Positions 16,619 to 24,406 of a DNA stretch of 64,000 bases are shown here, in pieces (positions within the stretch are counted from its first letter, which is position 1; every line of letters starts with the position of its first letter). Source of the stretch: CALEAR01 sp035301485 (GTDB taxonomy: Bacteria > Pseudomonadota > Gammaproteobacteria > Pseudomonadales > Alcanivoracaceae); the NCBI GenBank assembly GCA_035301485.1, contig DATGUF010000011.1, forward strand, positions 1 through 64,000, given 5' to 3'. Below the pieces are notes generated by a model. That model was not told the DNA's origin, searched no databases, and saw only the letters and a program-made list of their open reading frames with translations. The position numbers were made by a program, and so were the translations under genes.

Positions 16619-17219
16619 TTAATGTCACTCCTTCATCTGTTAAAACCAGTTGCTTCTGTGCTCGCCACTGTAAGACAGTGGGATACAAGAAATGTTCAGC
16701 CTGGTGTACACGCTCTGTTAGGGCGCTTTCCGTGTCTTCAGAGTAAATGGGTACGATAGCTTGCGCAATAATAGGGCCACCATCTAATTCGTTATTAACA
16801 AAATGGATGGTGCAGCCGTGTTGCTCGTCTTTGTTTTCTAGAGCACGGCGATGCGTGTGCAGGCCTCTATATAGCGGCAATAGTGAAGGGTGAATGTTGA
16901 GTAGCCGGCCGTGAAAGTGGTTCACAAATACGGGGGTGAGAATGCGCATGAAACCAGCGAGCACCACCGTATCTAGGGAGTAAGGCGCTAGCGCTTGAAC
17001 CATGGCAGCATCGAAACTTTCTCGGCTGTCGTACTGAGTGTGATCTACCACAACGGTGGGAATGCCCGCTTTCTTTGCGCGTTCGAGGCCTTTAGCGTCG
17101 GCTCTGTTGCTGAGCACAACGCTAAATTCAACATCAAGTTGGCCGGCCGCTTGTGCATCTAGGAGCGCTTGCAGGTTGCTGCCTGTGCCGCTAATTAATA
17201 CGGCGATGCGGTGGCTCAT
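16533..17219 (-). CDS. purN: Phosphoribosylglycinamide formyltransferase PurN
   Basis: Uses 10-formyl-tetrahydrofolate to formylate GAR, the third step of purine synthesis. 228 residues, slightly longer than the usual 212-222. Substrate loop VLISGTGSNLQALL at 7-20; catalytic Asn108 and His110 in LLNIHPSLLP; Asp146 in ELDGGPIIAQ. The start overlaps the purM stop by four bases, so the pair is translationally coupled in the common purMN order. Its C-terminal tail (about residues 200-228) overlaps the start of the DUF3108 gene in another frame. Confidence 0.95.
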   Translation of the reverse strand: MSHRIAVLISGTGSNLQALLDAQAAGQLDVEFSVVLSNRADAKGLERAKKAGIPTVVVDHTQYDSRESFDAAMVQALAPYSLDTVVLAGFMRILTPVFVNHFHGRLLNIHPSLLPLYRGLHTHRRALENKDEQHGCTIHFVNNELDGGPIIAQAIVPIYSEDTESALTERVHQAEHFLYPTVLQWRAQKQLVLTDEGVTLNGKPLPQQGRTFSCVDNASGRFTANTYD

Positions 17220-18250
17220 TGGAAGCTGAGCTCCGCGGGGCCATCATGTGCTTCAATGCTGCCTAGGTGCCAAGCTGTTTCGCCAGCATCATTCAAGAAG
17301 GAAAGTGCTTCTTCTAAATGCTGTGCTGGCACTACGAGCACCATGCCTACGCCACAGTTAAAGGTGCGGTACATTTCGCTCGTTTCCACTTGGCCTTGTT
17401 CTTGTAACCAACGGAAAACTTCCGGCCATTCCCAGCTTTCAGTGTTTACGATAGCGCGCGTATTGTCAGGCAGCACACGAGGCATATTTTCAATTAAGCC
17501 GCCGCCCGTAATATGGGAAAGAGCGTGTACGGGCATTTTTTCAAATAACGCTAAAATAGGCTTAACGTAGATGCGTGTGGCTGTCATCAAGGCATCCATG
17601 AGCGGCTTGCCGTCCACTTGAATATTTACATCATCGGCTTGCTCTAGAATACGGCGTACAAGGGAGTAGCCGTTAGAGTGTGGGCCAGAAGAAGCGAGGC
17701 CAATCAGCTGGTCGCCTGCTTGTACTTTGCTGCCATCGATGACTTCACTGCGTTCAACTACCCCTACACAGAAGCCCGCGAGGTCGTAGTCTTCGCCGCT
17801 GTACATGCCAGGCATTTCAGCGGTTTCACCACCAATGAGGGCGCAACCTGCTTGTTCACAGCCCGCACCAATACCACCTACCACAGCAGCAGCTGTGTCG
17901 ACATCGAGCTTGCCTGTGGCGTAATAATCGAGAAAGAAGAGGGGCTCGGCGCCGCCAACGATGAGATCGTTGACGCACATAGCGACTAAATCGATGCCTA
18001 CGGTATCGTGATGGCCGTGATCGATAGCAAGGCGTAATTTAGTTCCAACGCCATCAGTGCCGGCTACGAGTACAGGTTCTTTATATTTTTCTGGAATTGC
18101 ACACAGTGCACCAAAACCACCGAGGCCACCCAGTGTTTCCGGACGTTGAGTACGTTTAGCAATGGGTTTAATACGTTCAACAAGTTCGTTGCCGGCATCG
18201 ATATCTACACCAGCATCGCGATAGGTTAATGGGCGTTTTGTATGACTCAT
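17216..18250 (-). CDS. purM: Phosphoribosylformylglycinamidine cyclo-ligase (AIR synthetase) PurM
   Basis: ATP-dependent ring closure of FGAM to AIR, the fifth purine step. 344 residues as expected. Seen: LTYRDAGVDIDAGNELV near the N-terminus, the VAGTDGVGTKLRLA block at about 62-75 and the GIDLVAMCVNDL block near 84-95, GGETAEMPGMY around 140-150, and GLASSGPHSNGYSL near 186-199. It is the first gene of a purM-purN-DUF3108 unit. Divergent from hda with a 218-bp gap; that arrangement (purM next to hda) is frequent in gammaproteobacteria. Confidence 0.95.
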   Translation of the reverse strand: MSHTKRPLTYRDAGVDIDAGNELVERIKPIAKRTQRPETLGGLGGFGALCAIPEKYKEPVLVAGTDGVGTKLRLAIDHGHHDTVGIDLVAMCVNDLIVGGAEPLFFLDYYATGKLDVDTAAAVVGGIGAGCEQAGCALIGGETAEMPGMYSGEDYDLAGFCVGVVERSEVIDGSKVQAGDQLIGLASSGPHSNGYSLVRRILEQADDVNIQVDGKPLMDALMTATRIYVKPILALFEKMPVHALSHITGGGLIENMPRVLPDNTRAIVNTESWEWPEVFRWLQEQGQVETSEMYRTFNCGVGMVLVVPAQHLEEALSFLNDAGETAWHLGSIEAHDGPAELSFQ

Positions 18251-18468
18251 GATAAGGCTCCTATGTGCAAGGGCGCCTATTCTAGTGCATGGAAATGGTT
18301 TTGACAGCTTTTGGCAGTAAATTTTGCGTTGTTGTCGCCCTTAGGTGCAGAAATGTGGATAATGAGCACCGTTAGTGGCATCAATGGGAGGTGTCATGTT
18401 CGTTATCGTGCTATTTGCTGCGGCGAACTGAAATAATATTCGCAGGGCAAAAGCCTAAAGAGGTAATA

Positions 18469-19158
18469 GTGCAAGATCAGCTAACGTTACCGTTATATTT
18501 AGAAGATGGCCTAAACTACGCCAGCTATGTGGCGGATGAAAACTGCGCCGTGGTGCAAGCAACCCAAGCGTGGGCGAAGGGCGAAATGGAGCAAATCTTT
18601 CTTTATGGAGAGAAGGGCTCTGGCCGCTCGCACTTAATTCATGCAGCTATTAAGTTGGCAGATGAAGAAGGCTTCGCTACGTGTGTTCTACCTTGCAAAG
18701 AATTGGTGCAAATGCCGCCGGAGGTATTAGAGGGTATTGAACAGTTTACCATGGTAGCCGTGGATGATGTGGATACCTTCGCAGGGCAGCCGGAATGGGA
18801 AGAGGCCCTTTTCCACTTGTATAACCGTTGCCGCGAGCTAGGCCATAGTATGCTTTTCTCGGCAGAACGAAAGCCTCATGATTCCGGTTTTCAACTCCCC
18901 GATCTCATTAGTCGCTTAGGCGCAGGGCCCGTGTTTAAGTTACAGCCACTCACCGATGAGGGCTTAACTAAATTATTACTCAGCCGTGCTAAACAGCGCG
19001 GCATGCCGCTGCATCAAGATGTGGCGCACTACATTATTTTGCGTGGGGTGCGTGAGCCGAAAGCGTTGATCGAGTTATTAGATCGGTTAGATAAAAGCGC
19101 ACTCACGCAACAGCGTAAGCTTACCATCCCTTTCGTTAAAGAAGTTTTACACTGGTAA
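18469..19158 (+). CDS. hda: DnaA inactivator Hda
   Basis: AAA+ protein that, bound to the sliding clamp, stimulates ATP hydrolysis by DnaA and so prevents re-initiation of replication. I take the GTG at 18469 as start (229 residues): AAAGAGG lies just upstream and it places the clamp-binding motif QLTLPL at residues 4-9, as in known Hda proteins. An in-frame ATG at 18391 would add 26 residues with no family similarity. The Walker A loop is YGEKGSGRSHLIHAA (near 46-60), the Walker B region is VAVDDVDTFAG, and the sensor/lid part follows to ALIELLDRLDKSA. Divergent from purM. Confidence 0.92.
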   Translation: MQDQLTLPLYLEDGLNYASYVADENCAVVQATQAWAKGEMEQIFLYGEKGSGRSHLIHAAIKLADEEGFATCVLPCKELVQMPPEVLEGIEQFTMVAVDDVDTFAGQPEWEEALFHLYNRCRELGHSMLFSAERKPHDSGFQLPDLISRLGAGPVFKLQPLTDEGLTKLLLSRAKQRGMPLHQDVAHYIILRGVREPKALIELLDRLDKSALTQQRKLTIPFVKEVLHW

Positions 19159-19358
19159 GTGCGCTGATTGAAACGTTAATAATAGATAAACCACTACATT
19201 TTTAGTATGAGTTTGCTGCAGTGCTCATGGTCGCTTTGAGGTAATTTCTTTACCATTCACACAAATGAAATGTGTGGTGCTTTACCATGCTATAGCAAAC
19301 ACATCATCGAAACATTAGAGCCCGTTTGCGCAGGTCTCGCCTCAGTTAAGGAGTTTTT

Positions 19359-20759
19359 ATGGACGCATCTACCTCTTGGGATATTGTCATTATTGGTAGT
19401 GGGCCGGCTGGTGAGGCCGCTGCCATGCGAGCTGCGAAAAGCGGCATGCGCGTTGCCATGGTGGAAGAAAGGCCGCAAGTAGGTGGTAACTGTACACACA
19501 TGGGCACGATTCCCTCTAAAGCGCTGCGTCACCAAGTACGCCAATTAGTGCGCCAACATCGTAACCCTATGTTGCGCGGCTTAAACCCTAATGCGGCAGC
19601 CGGTTGGTCTGATCTTGTGGAGCGCATGAACGAAGTGGTGGGGCAGCAAAGCCAAGTGCGCACGGGTTTTTATTTCCGGAACAGAGTAAGAGTATTTAAT
19701 GGCCACGGGCGCTTAGATGGCCCTAATCGCGTGCGTGTGGTGGATAAGCATGAGCGTGAGTCTCTCTTAGAAACGCGTTACGTTATTTTAGCCACAGGCT
19801 CGCGCCCTTACCGCCCAGCAGATGTTGATTTTAACCATCCGCGCATCTATGACAGCGACACCATTTTAAGTATGACGCATACACCTCGTAAGCTTATTAT
19901 TTACGGTGCAGGTGTGATTGGCTGTGAGTATGCGAGTATTTTTTCTGGTTTAGCCACGCGCGTGGATTTAGTGAACAACCGTGAGCATCTACTCGATTTC
20001 CTTGATGCTGAAATTTCTGATGCCTTGGCTTACCACTTGCGTGAACAAGGTACGACGATTCGCCACATGGAAGAATATGTGGCGGTGGAGCCAGATGAAA
20101 CCGGTGTCACACTGGTGCTGAAATCAGGTAAGCGTTTACGTGGTGATGCATTGTTGTGGTCTAACGGCCGTAGCGGAAACTCAAATAATCTTGGTTTAGA
20201 TACGATTGGCATAGAAGCCGATAACCGAGGCCATATTAAAGTAGATGAGCGCTACCAAACGGAAGTGGAAGGCGTTTATGCGGTGGGCGACCTTATTGGT
20301 TGGCCATCACTCGCTAGTGCATCTTATGACCAAGGCCGCTTCTGCGCAGGTAATATTTGCGGTGATGAGCCGCGTATCTTAAGCCGTGTACCCACGGGTA
20401 TTTATACCATCCCAGGCATCAGTTCTTTAGGGCGTACAGAGCAAGAGCTTACAGAAGCGAAAGTGCCTTACGAAGTGGGGCAAGCATTCTTTAAAAACCT
20501 AGCGCGTGCGCACATTACAGGCGAACGCACTGGTATGTTGAAGCTGCTTTTCCACCGAGAAACGCTTGAGCTGTTAGGGATTCACTGCTTTGGCTACCAA
20601 GCCACTGAAATTGTACACGTGGGGCAGGTTATTATGGCGCAACCAGCACCACACAACACCATTGAGTACTTCGCCAATACAACGTTTAACTATCCCACCA
20701 TGGCGGAAGCTTACCGCGTGGCTGCCTTAAATGGCATGAACCGCTTGTCGTTGTACTAA
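19359..20759 (+). CDS. sthA: Soluble pyridine nucleotide transhydrogenase SthA
   Basis: FAD flavoprotein of 466 residues that reversibly moves hydride between NADPH and NAD+, balancing the two pools in the cytoplasm. FAD-binding GSGPAGEAAA near 13-22; second dinucleotide fold IYGAGVIGCEYAS near 184-196. The family-specific feature is visible: GGNCTHMGTIPSKALRH has a single cysteine in place of the redox-active disulfide of related lipoamide dehydrogenases. An AAGGAG site precedes the ATG by 6 bases. The 200 bp upstream contain no gene; a CACACA-N7-TGTGTG repeat at 19258-19276 may be a regulator site but I cannot assign it. Confidence 0.95.
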   Translation: MDASTSWDIVIIGSGPAGEAAAMRAAKSGMRVAMVEERPQVGGNCTHMGTIPSKALRHQVRQLVRQHRNPMLRGLNPNAAAGWSDLVERMNEVVGQQSQVRTGFYFRNRVRVFNGHGRLDGPNRVRVVDKHERESLLETRYVILATGSRPYRPADVDFNHPRIYDSDTILSMTHTPRKLIIYGAGVIGCEYASIFSGLATRVDLVNNREHLLDFLDAEISDALAYHLREQGTTIRHMEEYVAVEPDETGVTLVLKSGKRLRGDALLWSNGRSGNSNNLGLDTIGIEADNRGHIKVDERYQTEVEGVYAVGDLIGWPSLASASYDQGRFCAGNICGDEPRILSRVPTGIYTIPGISSLGRTEQELTEAKVPYEVGQAFFKNLARAHITGERTGMLKLLFHRETLELLGIHCFGYQATEIVHVGQVIMAQPAPHNTIEYFANTTFNYPTMAEAYRVAALNGMNRLSLY

Positions 20760-20772
20760 GTGTAAGTATGAA

Positions 20773-20800
20773 AAAGGCGCTTATTAATTTAAGCGCCTTT
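20773..20800. terminator. Rho-independent terminator shared by sthA and the Smr gene
   Basis: AAAGGCGCTTA (20773-20783) pairs with TAAGCGCCTTT (20790-20800) around a 6-base loop, with an A run on the left that acts as a T tract on the minus strand. Its right arm is inside the last codons of the convergent Smr-domain gene, so terminator and coding sequence overlap. Confidence 0.8.
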
Positions 20801-21371
20801 CGGTGTAACGTTCACGGTTAGCGATGCGCTCTTCCGTGGATTTCTTGATTAAGACATACACACTGCCGGCACCACCATGTTTGGGTTGGCAGCTATGGTA
20901 AGCCATCACTAAAGGGTGCTCTTCTAACCAATACAGAACGTACTTCTTTAAACGCGCGGGAGTAGGGCTGTGGAAGCCTTTGCCGTGTGTCACCTGTACT
21001 GTGCGCAAACTTGCTTTATGAGCCTCTTCCAAGAAACTATTAAGTTCTTGGCGCCCTTCTTTCAACGTTTTTCGGTGTAAATCTAACCGAGCTTGGAGGG
21101 CGTAACGGCCCAAGCGCAACTTGCGGTACACACCTTCCTGTATGCCACTGTTTTTCCAGCCCATAATGTCATGTGGGCCCACATCTGGCAGCTCGTCAGG
21201 AATGGTGAGTGGGTTAGTGTCTTTGTGCCGTTGGCCGGTGGCGGATTTGCGCCGCTCTAGCTGCGCAAGGCTTGGGCTAGAGCGTGCTTTGAGGCGAACG
21301 CGGTCATCTGCACTAAGCGGCTTAACATCTCCCATGGCGTTACGAAAAATTTCAAAATCATCGTTATCCAT
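20784..21371 (-). CDS. Smr/MutS2-C domain protein (SmrA/SmrB type)
   Basis: 195 residues. The N-terminal third is charged and low in structure; residues about 95-180 form a Smr domain with the signature LDLHRKTLKEGRQEL (nucleic-acid nuclease fold, LDLHG/R motif), THGKGFHSPTP and the terminal GGAGSVYVLIKK. Stand-alone Smr proteins in gammaproteobacteria (SmrB) cleave mRNA at collided ribosomes; this protein has the same size and layout, but subfamily assignment needs alignment. It converges on sthA and is followed upstream by a small charged gene on the same strand side. Confidence 0.85.
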   Translation of the reverse strand: MDNDDFEIFRNAMGDVKPLSADDRVRLKARSSPSLAQLERRKSATGQRHKDTNPLTIPDELPDVGPHDIMGWKNSGIQEGVYRKLRLGRYALQARLDLHRKTLKEGRQELNSFLEEAHKASLRTVQVTHGKGFHSPTPARLKKYVLYWLEEHPLVMAYHSCQPKHGGAGSVYVLIKKSTEERIANRERYTERRLN

Positions 21372-21444
21372 GGTTGTTTTCCGTTGTTTACTAGAATGAA
21401 TGCTTCGCTATGATAACTGATATTCAACGGGAGAGCAGGGGTGC

Positions 21445-21603
21445 TTAATCGTAATCCTCATACTCGTGGTGCTTGTCGCTATATTCTTTAGGTTCTTCAG
21501 TGCGGCGGCGCTGTTGATCCCGGTGGCTTTTCTTACGTTTTTGCTTTTGCTTTTCTTCTTCCCATTCGCTTGGGTCGTAGTCATCAAAACGCTGGCGTTT
21601 CAT
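21445..21603 (-). CDS. Small, highly charged 52-residue hypothetical protein
   Basis: An open frame of 53 codons, ATG to TAA. The protein is extraordinarily polar: MKRQRFDDYDPSEW at the start, a Lys/Gln/Arg-rich centre, and an acidic, aromatic tail ending HHEYEDYD. No hydrophobic segment, signal or known domain is visible. About 70 bp separate its stop from the Smr gene start, on the same strand. The Shine-Dalgarno is weak, and I do not recognise the family. Low-complexity charged proteins of this size near ribosome- or RNA-linked genes are plausible nucleic-acid binders, but that is speculation. The non-repetitive, stop-free frame and amphoteric design argue it is real. Confidence 0.5.
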   Translation of the reverse strand: MKRQRFDDYDPSEWEEEKQKQKRKKSHRDQQRRRTEEPKEYSDKHHEYEDYD

Positions 21604-21840
21604 GGTGTTATTGCTCGTCATAAAATGCTAAGTGTTAGGCCGGCATCGCAGTGCCAGCTGGATAAGTTGGGAGGCCTATATTTAATCGGTTTTGAGCGAA
21701 AAGTCACCTAATAAAAGTAATATTTTACAGTAAACATTATTAACAGCTTTCATTTAGGTAAAGAATTGTTTTTGGTGCACTGTTAACATCCTGTGTTTAG
21801 GGCATAAACAGTGGTATAGCATTGGTGAAAGGGGAGTGGA

Positions 21841-23292
21841 GTGCAGTTTGAAACGTGGCTAACACAAGCTGGGCATTTTGCTTGGTTACAGCTTCAAACA
21901 TATTGGCCAGGCTTATTGGCTTTTTTGGGGTTTGTAATAGCAGTGAGCTTGATGGTGCACGTGGTGTTGCACAAACGAGATCCACGTTCAGCGGGCGGTT
22001 GGTTAGGTATTATTTGGCTTGTGCCTTTTGTGGGTTCGGTCCTGTATTTGCTGATGGGCGTCAACCGCATTCAACGTCGGGCAAAGCAGCTAGTAGGGCA
22101 CGACGAAGGGTTAGACGTGCCAGCGTATGTAAAAGCGCGCAGTGCACAGCCAGACAACGACCAGTTTTTTAGTTTGGCAGATTTAAATGAAAGGCTAACA
22201 GGAAACAAGTTGTTAGCCGGTAATCGTATTACCCCCATGTCGGCGCCGCAAGCTTATGCCAGTATTCTCAATGCGGTGGAAAAAGCTGAAGAATCCATCT
22301 TTATGACCACCTACATCTTTGGTAACGACAAAGCAGGAAAGCCTTTGGTTAAAGCACTTAGCCGTGCAGTGAAGCGAGGGGTTAAGGTACGAGTGCTGAT
22401 CGATGGTATGGGTTCGCTTTATTCAATGCCGCCGGTGGTGCATCGTATGCGTTGGCGAAAAATCACAGCTGAACGCTTTCTATACTCATTAACCCCATGG
22501 CGAATGCCTTATTTGAACCTGCGTAACCACCGCAAAATCTTAGTGGTGGATCGTTCTGTAGGCTTCACAGGAGGCATGAACATTCGCGAAGGATATATCA
22601 GCACACCTCCTAGCACTTTAGATATGCATATGAAGTTGGAGGGCCCTGTGGTGGGGCACCTGTTGAATAGTTTTACTGCTGATTGGTATTTTACTTGCCG
22701 TGAAGGGCTCAACGACGATTACATGGGCCCTGCAGAGCCCGGCAATGTAGCCGCGAGGGGTATTAGTGCTGGGCCTGATGTGGATTTAGGCAAGCGTCGG
22801 TTAGTACTGTTGGCGGCCATTGGTAGTGCGCAAAAAGAAATTCGCATTATGACCCCTTATTTTGTGCCAGATGTGACGCTGCTGACGGCCTTAGAGTTGG
22901 CTGCGCTACGGGGTGTACGGGTAAAAATTATCTTGCCGCAAGAAAATAATATTAAGCTAGCGCACTGGGCAGCCATGCATTTATTGCCTTGGTTGGTGAA
23001 TGATGGCTGTGAAGTGTACTTTGTGCCTCCTCCCTTTGACCACAGTAAAGTGATGACGGTGGATGGGGAGTGGGTGCTATTTGGTTCGGGCAATTGGGAT
23101 GCGCGCAGCTTGCGGTTAAATTTCGAGTTTGATGTAGAGGCCTACGACAAAGAGCTGGTGCAGCAATTCAATGAATTGATGGATGAACGTTTACGCTTGG
23201 CCGAACCATTAACCCATGCAGCAATAGCAAAAACGGGTTTGCTGAAACGCATTCGTAATGGTTTAGCCTATGTATTTGAACCTTATTTATAG
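21841..23292 (+). CDS. cls: Cardiolipin synthase (phospholipase D family)
   Basis: Joins phosphatidylglycerol molecules into cardiolipin at the inner membrane. 483 residues starting at a GTG preceded by AGGGGAG. Two membrane helices lie near 22-42 and 52-72, followed by two HKD motifs: His230-Lys232-Asp237 and His401-Lys403-Asp408, both complete (RNHRKILVVD and FDHSKVMTVD). Length and plan are those of ClsA-type enzymes. It opens a three-gene plus-strand group with a small membrane protein and an NlpC/P60 lipoprotein. The 237 bp before it hold no recognisable gene. Confidence 0.92.
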   Translation: MQFETWLTQAGHFAWLQLQTYWPGLLAFLGFVIAVSLMVHVVLHKRDPRSAGGWLGIIWLVPFVGSVLYLLMGVNRIQRRAKQLVGHDEGLDVPAYVKARSAQPDNDQFFSLADLNERLTGNKLLAGNRITPMSAPQAYASILNAVEKAEESIFMTTYIFGNDKAGKPLVKALSRAVKRGVKVRVLIDGMGSLYSMPPVVHRMRWRKITAERFLYSLTPWRMPYLNLRNHRKILVVDRSVGFTGGMNIREGYISTPPSTLDMHMKLEGPVVGHLLNSFTADWYFTCREGLNDDYMGPAEPGNVAARGISAGPDVDLGKRRLVLLAAIGSAQKEIRIMTPYFVPDVTLLTALELAALRGVRVKIILPQENNIKLAHWAAMHLLPWLVNDGCEVYFVPPPFDHSKVMTVDGEWVLFGSGNWDARSLRLNFEFDVEAYDKELVQQFNELMDERLRLAEPLTHAAIAKTGLLKRIRNGLAYVFEPYL

Positions 23293-23313
23293 CAATGACG
23301 AGAAGGAAATAAT

Positions 23314-23787
23314 ATGCGCTTGGAACAAGGGCTAGGGTTACCTAAACAACTACATTTATTGGTGATAGCACATCTGTTAATCGTGGTAGCGTTAGTGATT
23401 ATCAACGTGGGTATTTGGGTGCCCGCGGATGAAGGGCGTGTGATGGTGGCAAAGTTTTCAAATGCCCTTGCAGCCTTGTATATTTTAGTCATTAGCGGTG
23501 TGTATTTGTCCGCTTCAAATGCGAATAAAGTGCAAGATGGCACTAAAAAGGCACTAATACTTCCTATTTGCCTTGCTTTAGTGGCACAATTTGTCTTTAT
23601 TAACACAGGAGTGGTGTTGTTATGGCTTGCCAATGGATGGTTAATGCTATTAGAAGCCACTCCAAGCCATAAAAAACGTTGGCCCGTGCCATGGGTGTCT
23701 GCACGCCGGCAACAGGGCGTATTGCTCTTAGTGGCGCTTACTAGTGGTTTCGTGGCGCTGTTAACTAAAGGGCAATATTACGGTTAG
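23314..23787 (+). CDS. Uncharacterised inner-membrane protein, four predicted helices
   Basis: 157 residues I do not assign to a family. Hydrophobic segments at about 11-35 (LHLLVIAHLLIVVALVII), 46-66 (ALAALYILVISGVYLSA), 76-108 and 129-150 suggest four membrane spans, with a basic loop HKKRWPVPWVSARR between the last two. It begins 21 bp after cls, preceded by GAGAAGGAA, and ends 20 bp before the NlpC/P60 gene, so it is probably co-transcribed with both. Location suggests a role in the envelope, not more. Confidence 0.7.
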   Translation: MRLEQGLGLPKQLHLLVIAHLLIVVALVIINVGIWVPADEGRVMVAKFSNALAALYILVISGVYLSASNANKVQDGTKKALILPICLALVAQFVFINTGVVLLWLANGWLMLLEATPSHKKRWPVPWVSARRQQGVLLLVALTSGFVALLTKGQYYG

Positions 23788-23807
23788 CTAACCAAAGAGA
23801 GAGCGAC

Positions 23808-24386
23808 GTGAGCAAATGCAACGGTGAAAATAAACTCCTCGCATTAGGAGGGAGATGGAGTGTGCTGATAACCGCCGCGGCTTTTACAGCAGCCTGCGCC
23901 ACGGCGCCTATGCCGCAACAGCAAACTTCTTCATTTCAACGCAATTCAATAGGCCATAATTTAGAGCCTCTGTTTGAAGATTCTTACTCTGAAATTCAGT
24001 TGGGTGGCATTGATGACGTACTGTTTCATGCCATTAGCCTGATGGGCATACCTTATAAGTGGGGTGGCACAACGCCTGACGAAGGTTTTGATTGCAGTGG
24101 TTTGATTCGTTATGTGTTTGATGAATCGGCGGGGGTAAGGTTGCCTCGCACCACTGCGCAAATGATTTCTGCTCCTGCACCAAACGTTAAGCGTAGCCGT
24201 TTACAAAGTGGTGATGTGGTATTTTTTGCCACCAATGGTGGCAGGCGGGTAAGCCACGCTGGCATTTATGTGGGAGAGGGACGCTTTATCCACGCCCCCT
24301 CCACGGGTAGTAGTGTACGAATCGACAAGCTAGAAAACCCTTATTGGAGCAGTGCCTATATCTCGGCGAAACGCTTTTTAGACTAG
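23808..24386 (+). CDS. NlpC/P60-family peptidoglycan hydrolase, probable lipoprotein
   Basis: 192 residues. The start is a GTG 7 bases after an AGAGAGCG site. An N-terminal hydrophobic stretch ends FTAAC with Cys30 as likely lipidation site (the residue before the small pair is not the usual Leu, so confidence is moderate). The catalytic NlpC/P60 domain (about 65-190) has Cys96 in FDCSGLIRYVF, His150 in SHAGIYVG and polar partner His162, the C40 peptidase triad. Such enzymes cut D-Glu-meso-DAP links in cell-wall peptides. It ends two bases from the convergent trpB. Confidence 0.85.
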   Translation: MSKCNGENKLLALGGRWSVLITAAAFTAACATAPMPQQQTSSFQRNSIGHNLEPLFEDSYSEIQLGGIDDVLFHAISLMGIPYKWGGTTPDEGFDCSGLIRYVFDESAGVRLPRTTAQMISAPAPNVKRSRLQSGDVVFFATNGGRRVSHAGIYVGEGRFIHAPSTGSSVRIDKLENPYWSSAYISAKRFLD

Positions 24387-24406
24387 GCTTATAGGCCTAG
24401 TCTTTC
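24381..24406 (+). terminator. Hairpin terminator across the ends of the NlpC/P60 gene and trpB
   Basis: GACTAGGC (24381-24388) pairs perfectly with GCCTAGTC (24395-24402) around TTATAG, followed by TTTCT. It covers the last two codons of the NlpC/P60 gene and the last codons of convergent trpB. The T tract is short, so efficiency is uncertain. Confidence 0.5.

Noticed and set aside
19258..19276. CACACA-N7-TGTGTG inverted repeat upstream of sthA
   Set aside because: Only six bases per arm, no known regulator match and no promoter alignment; kept as a remark, not a feature.
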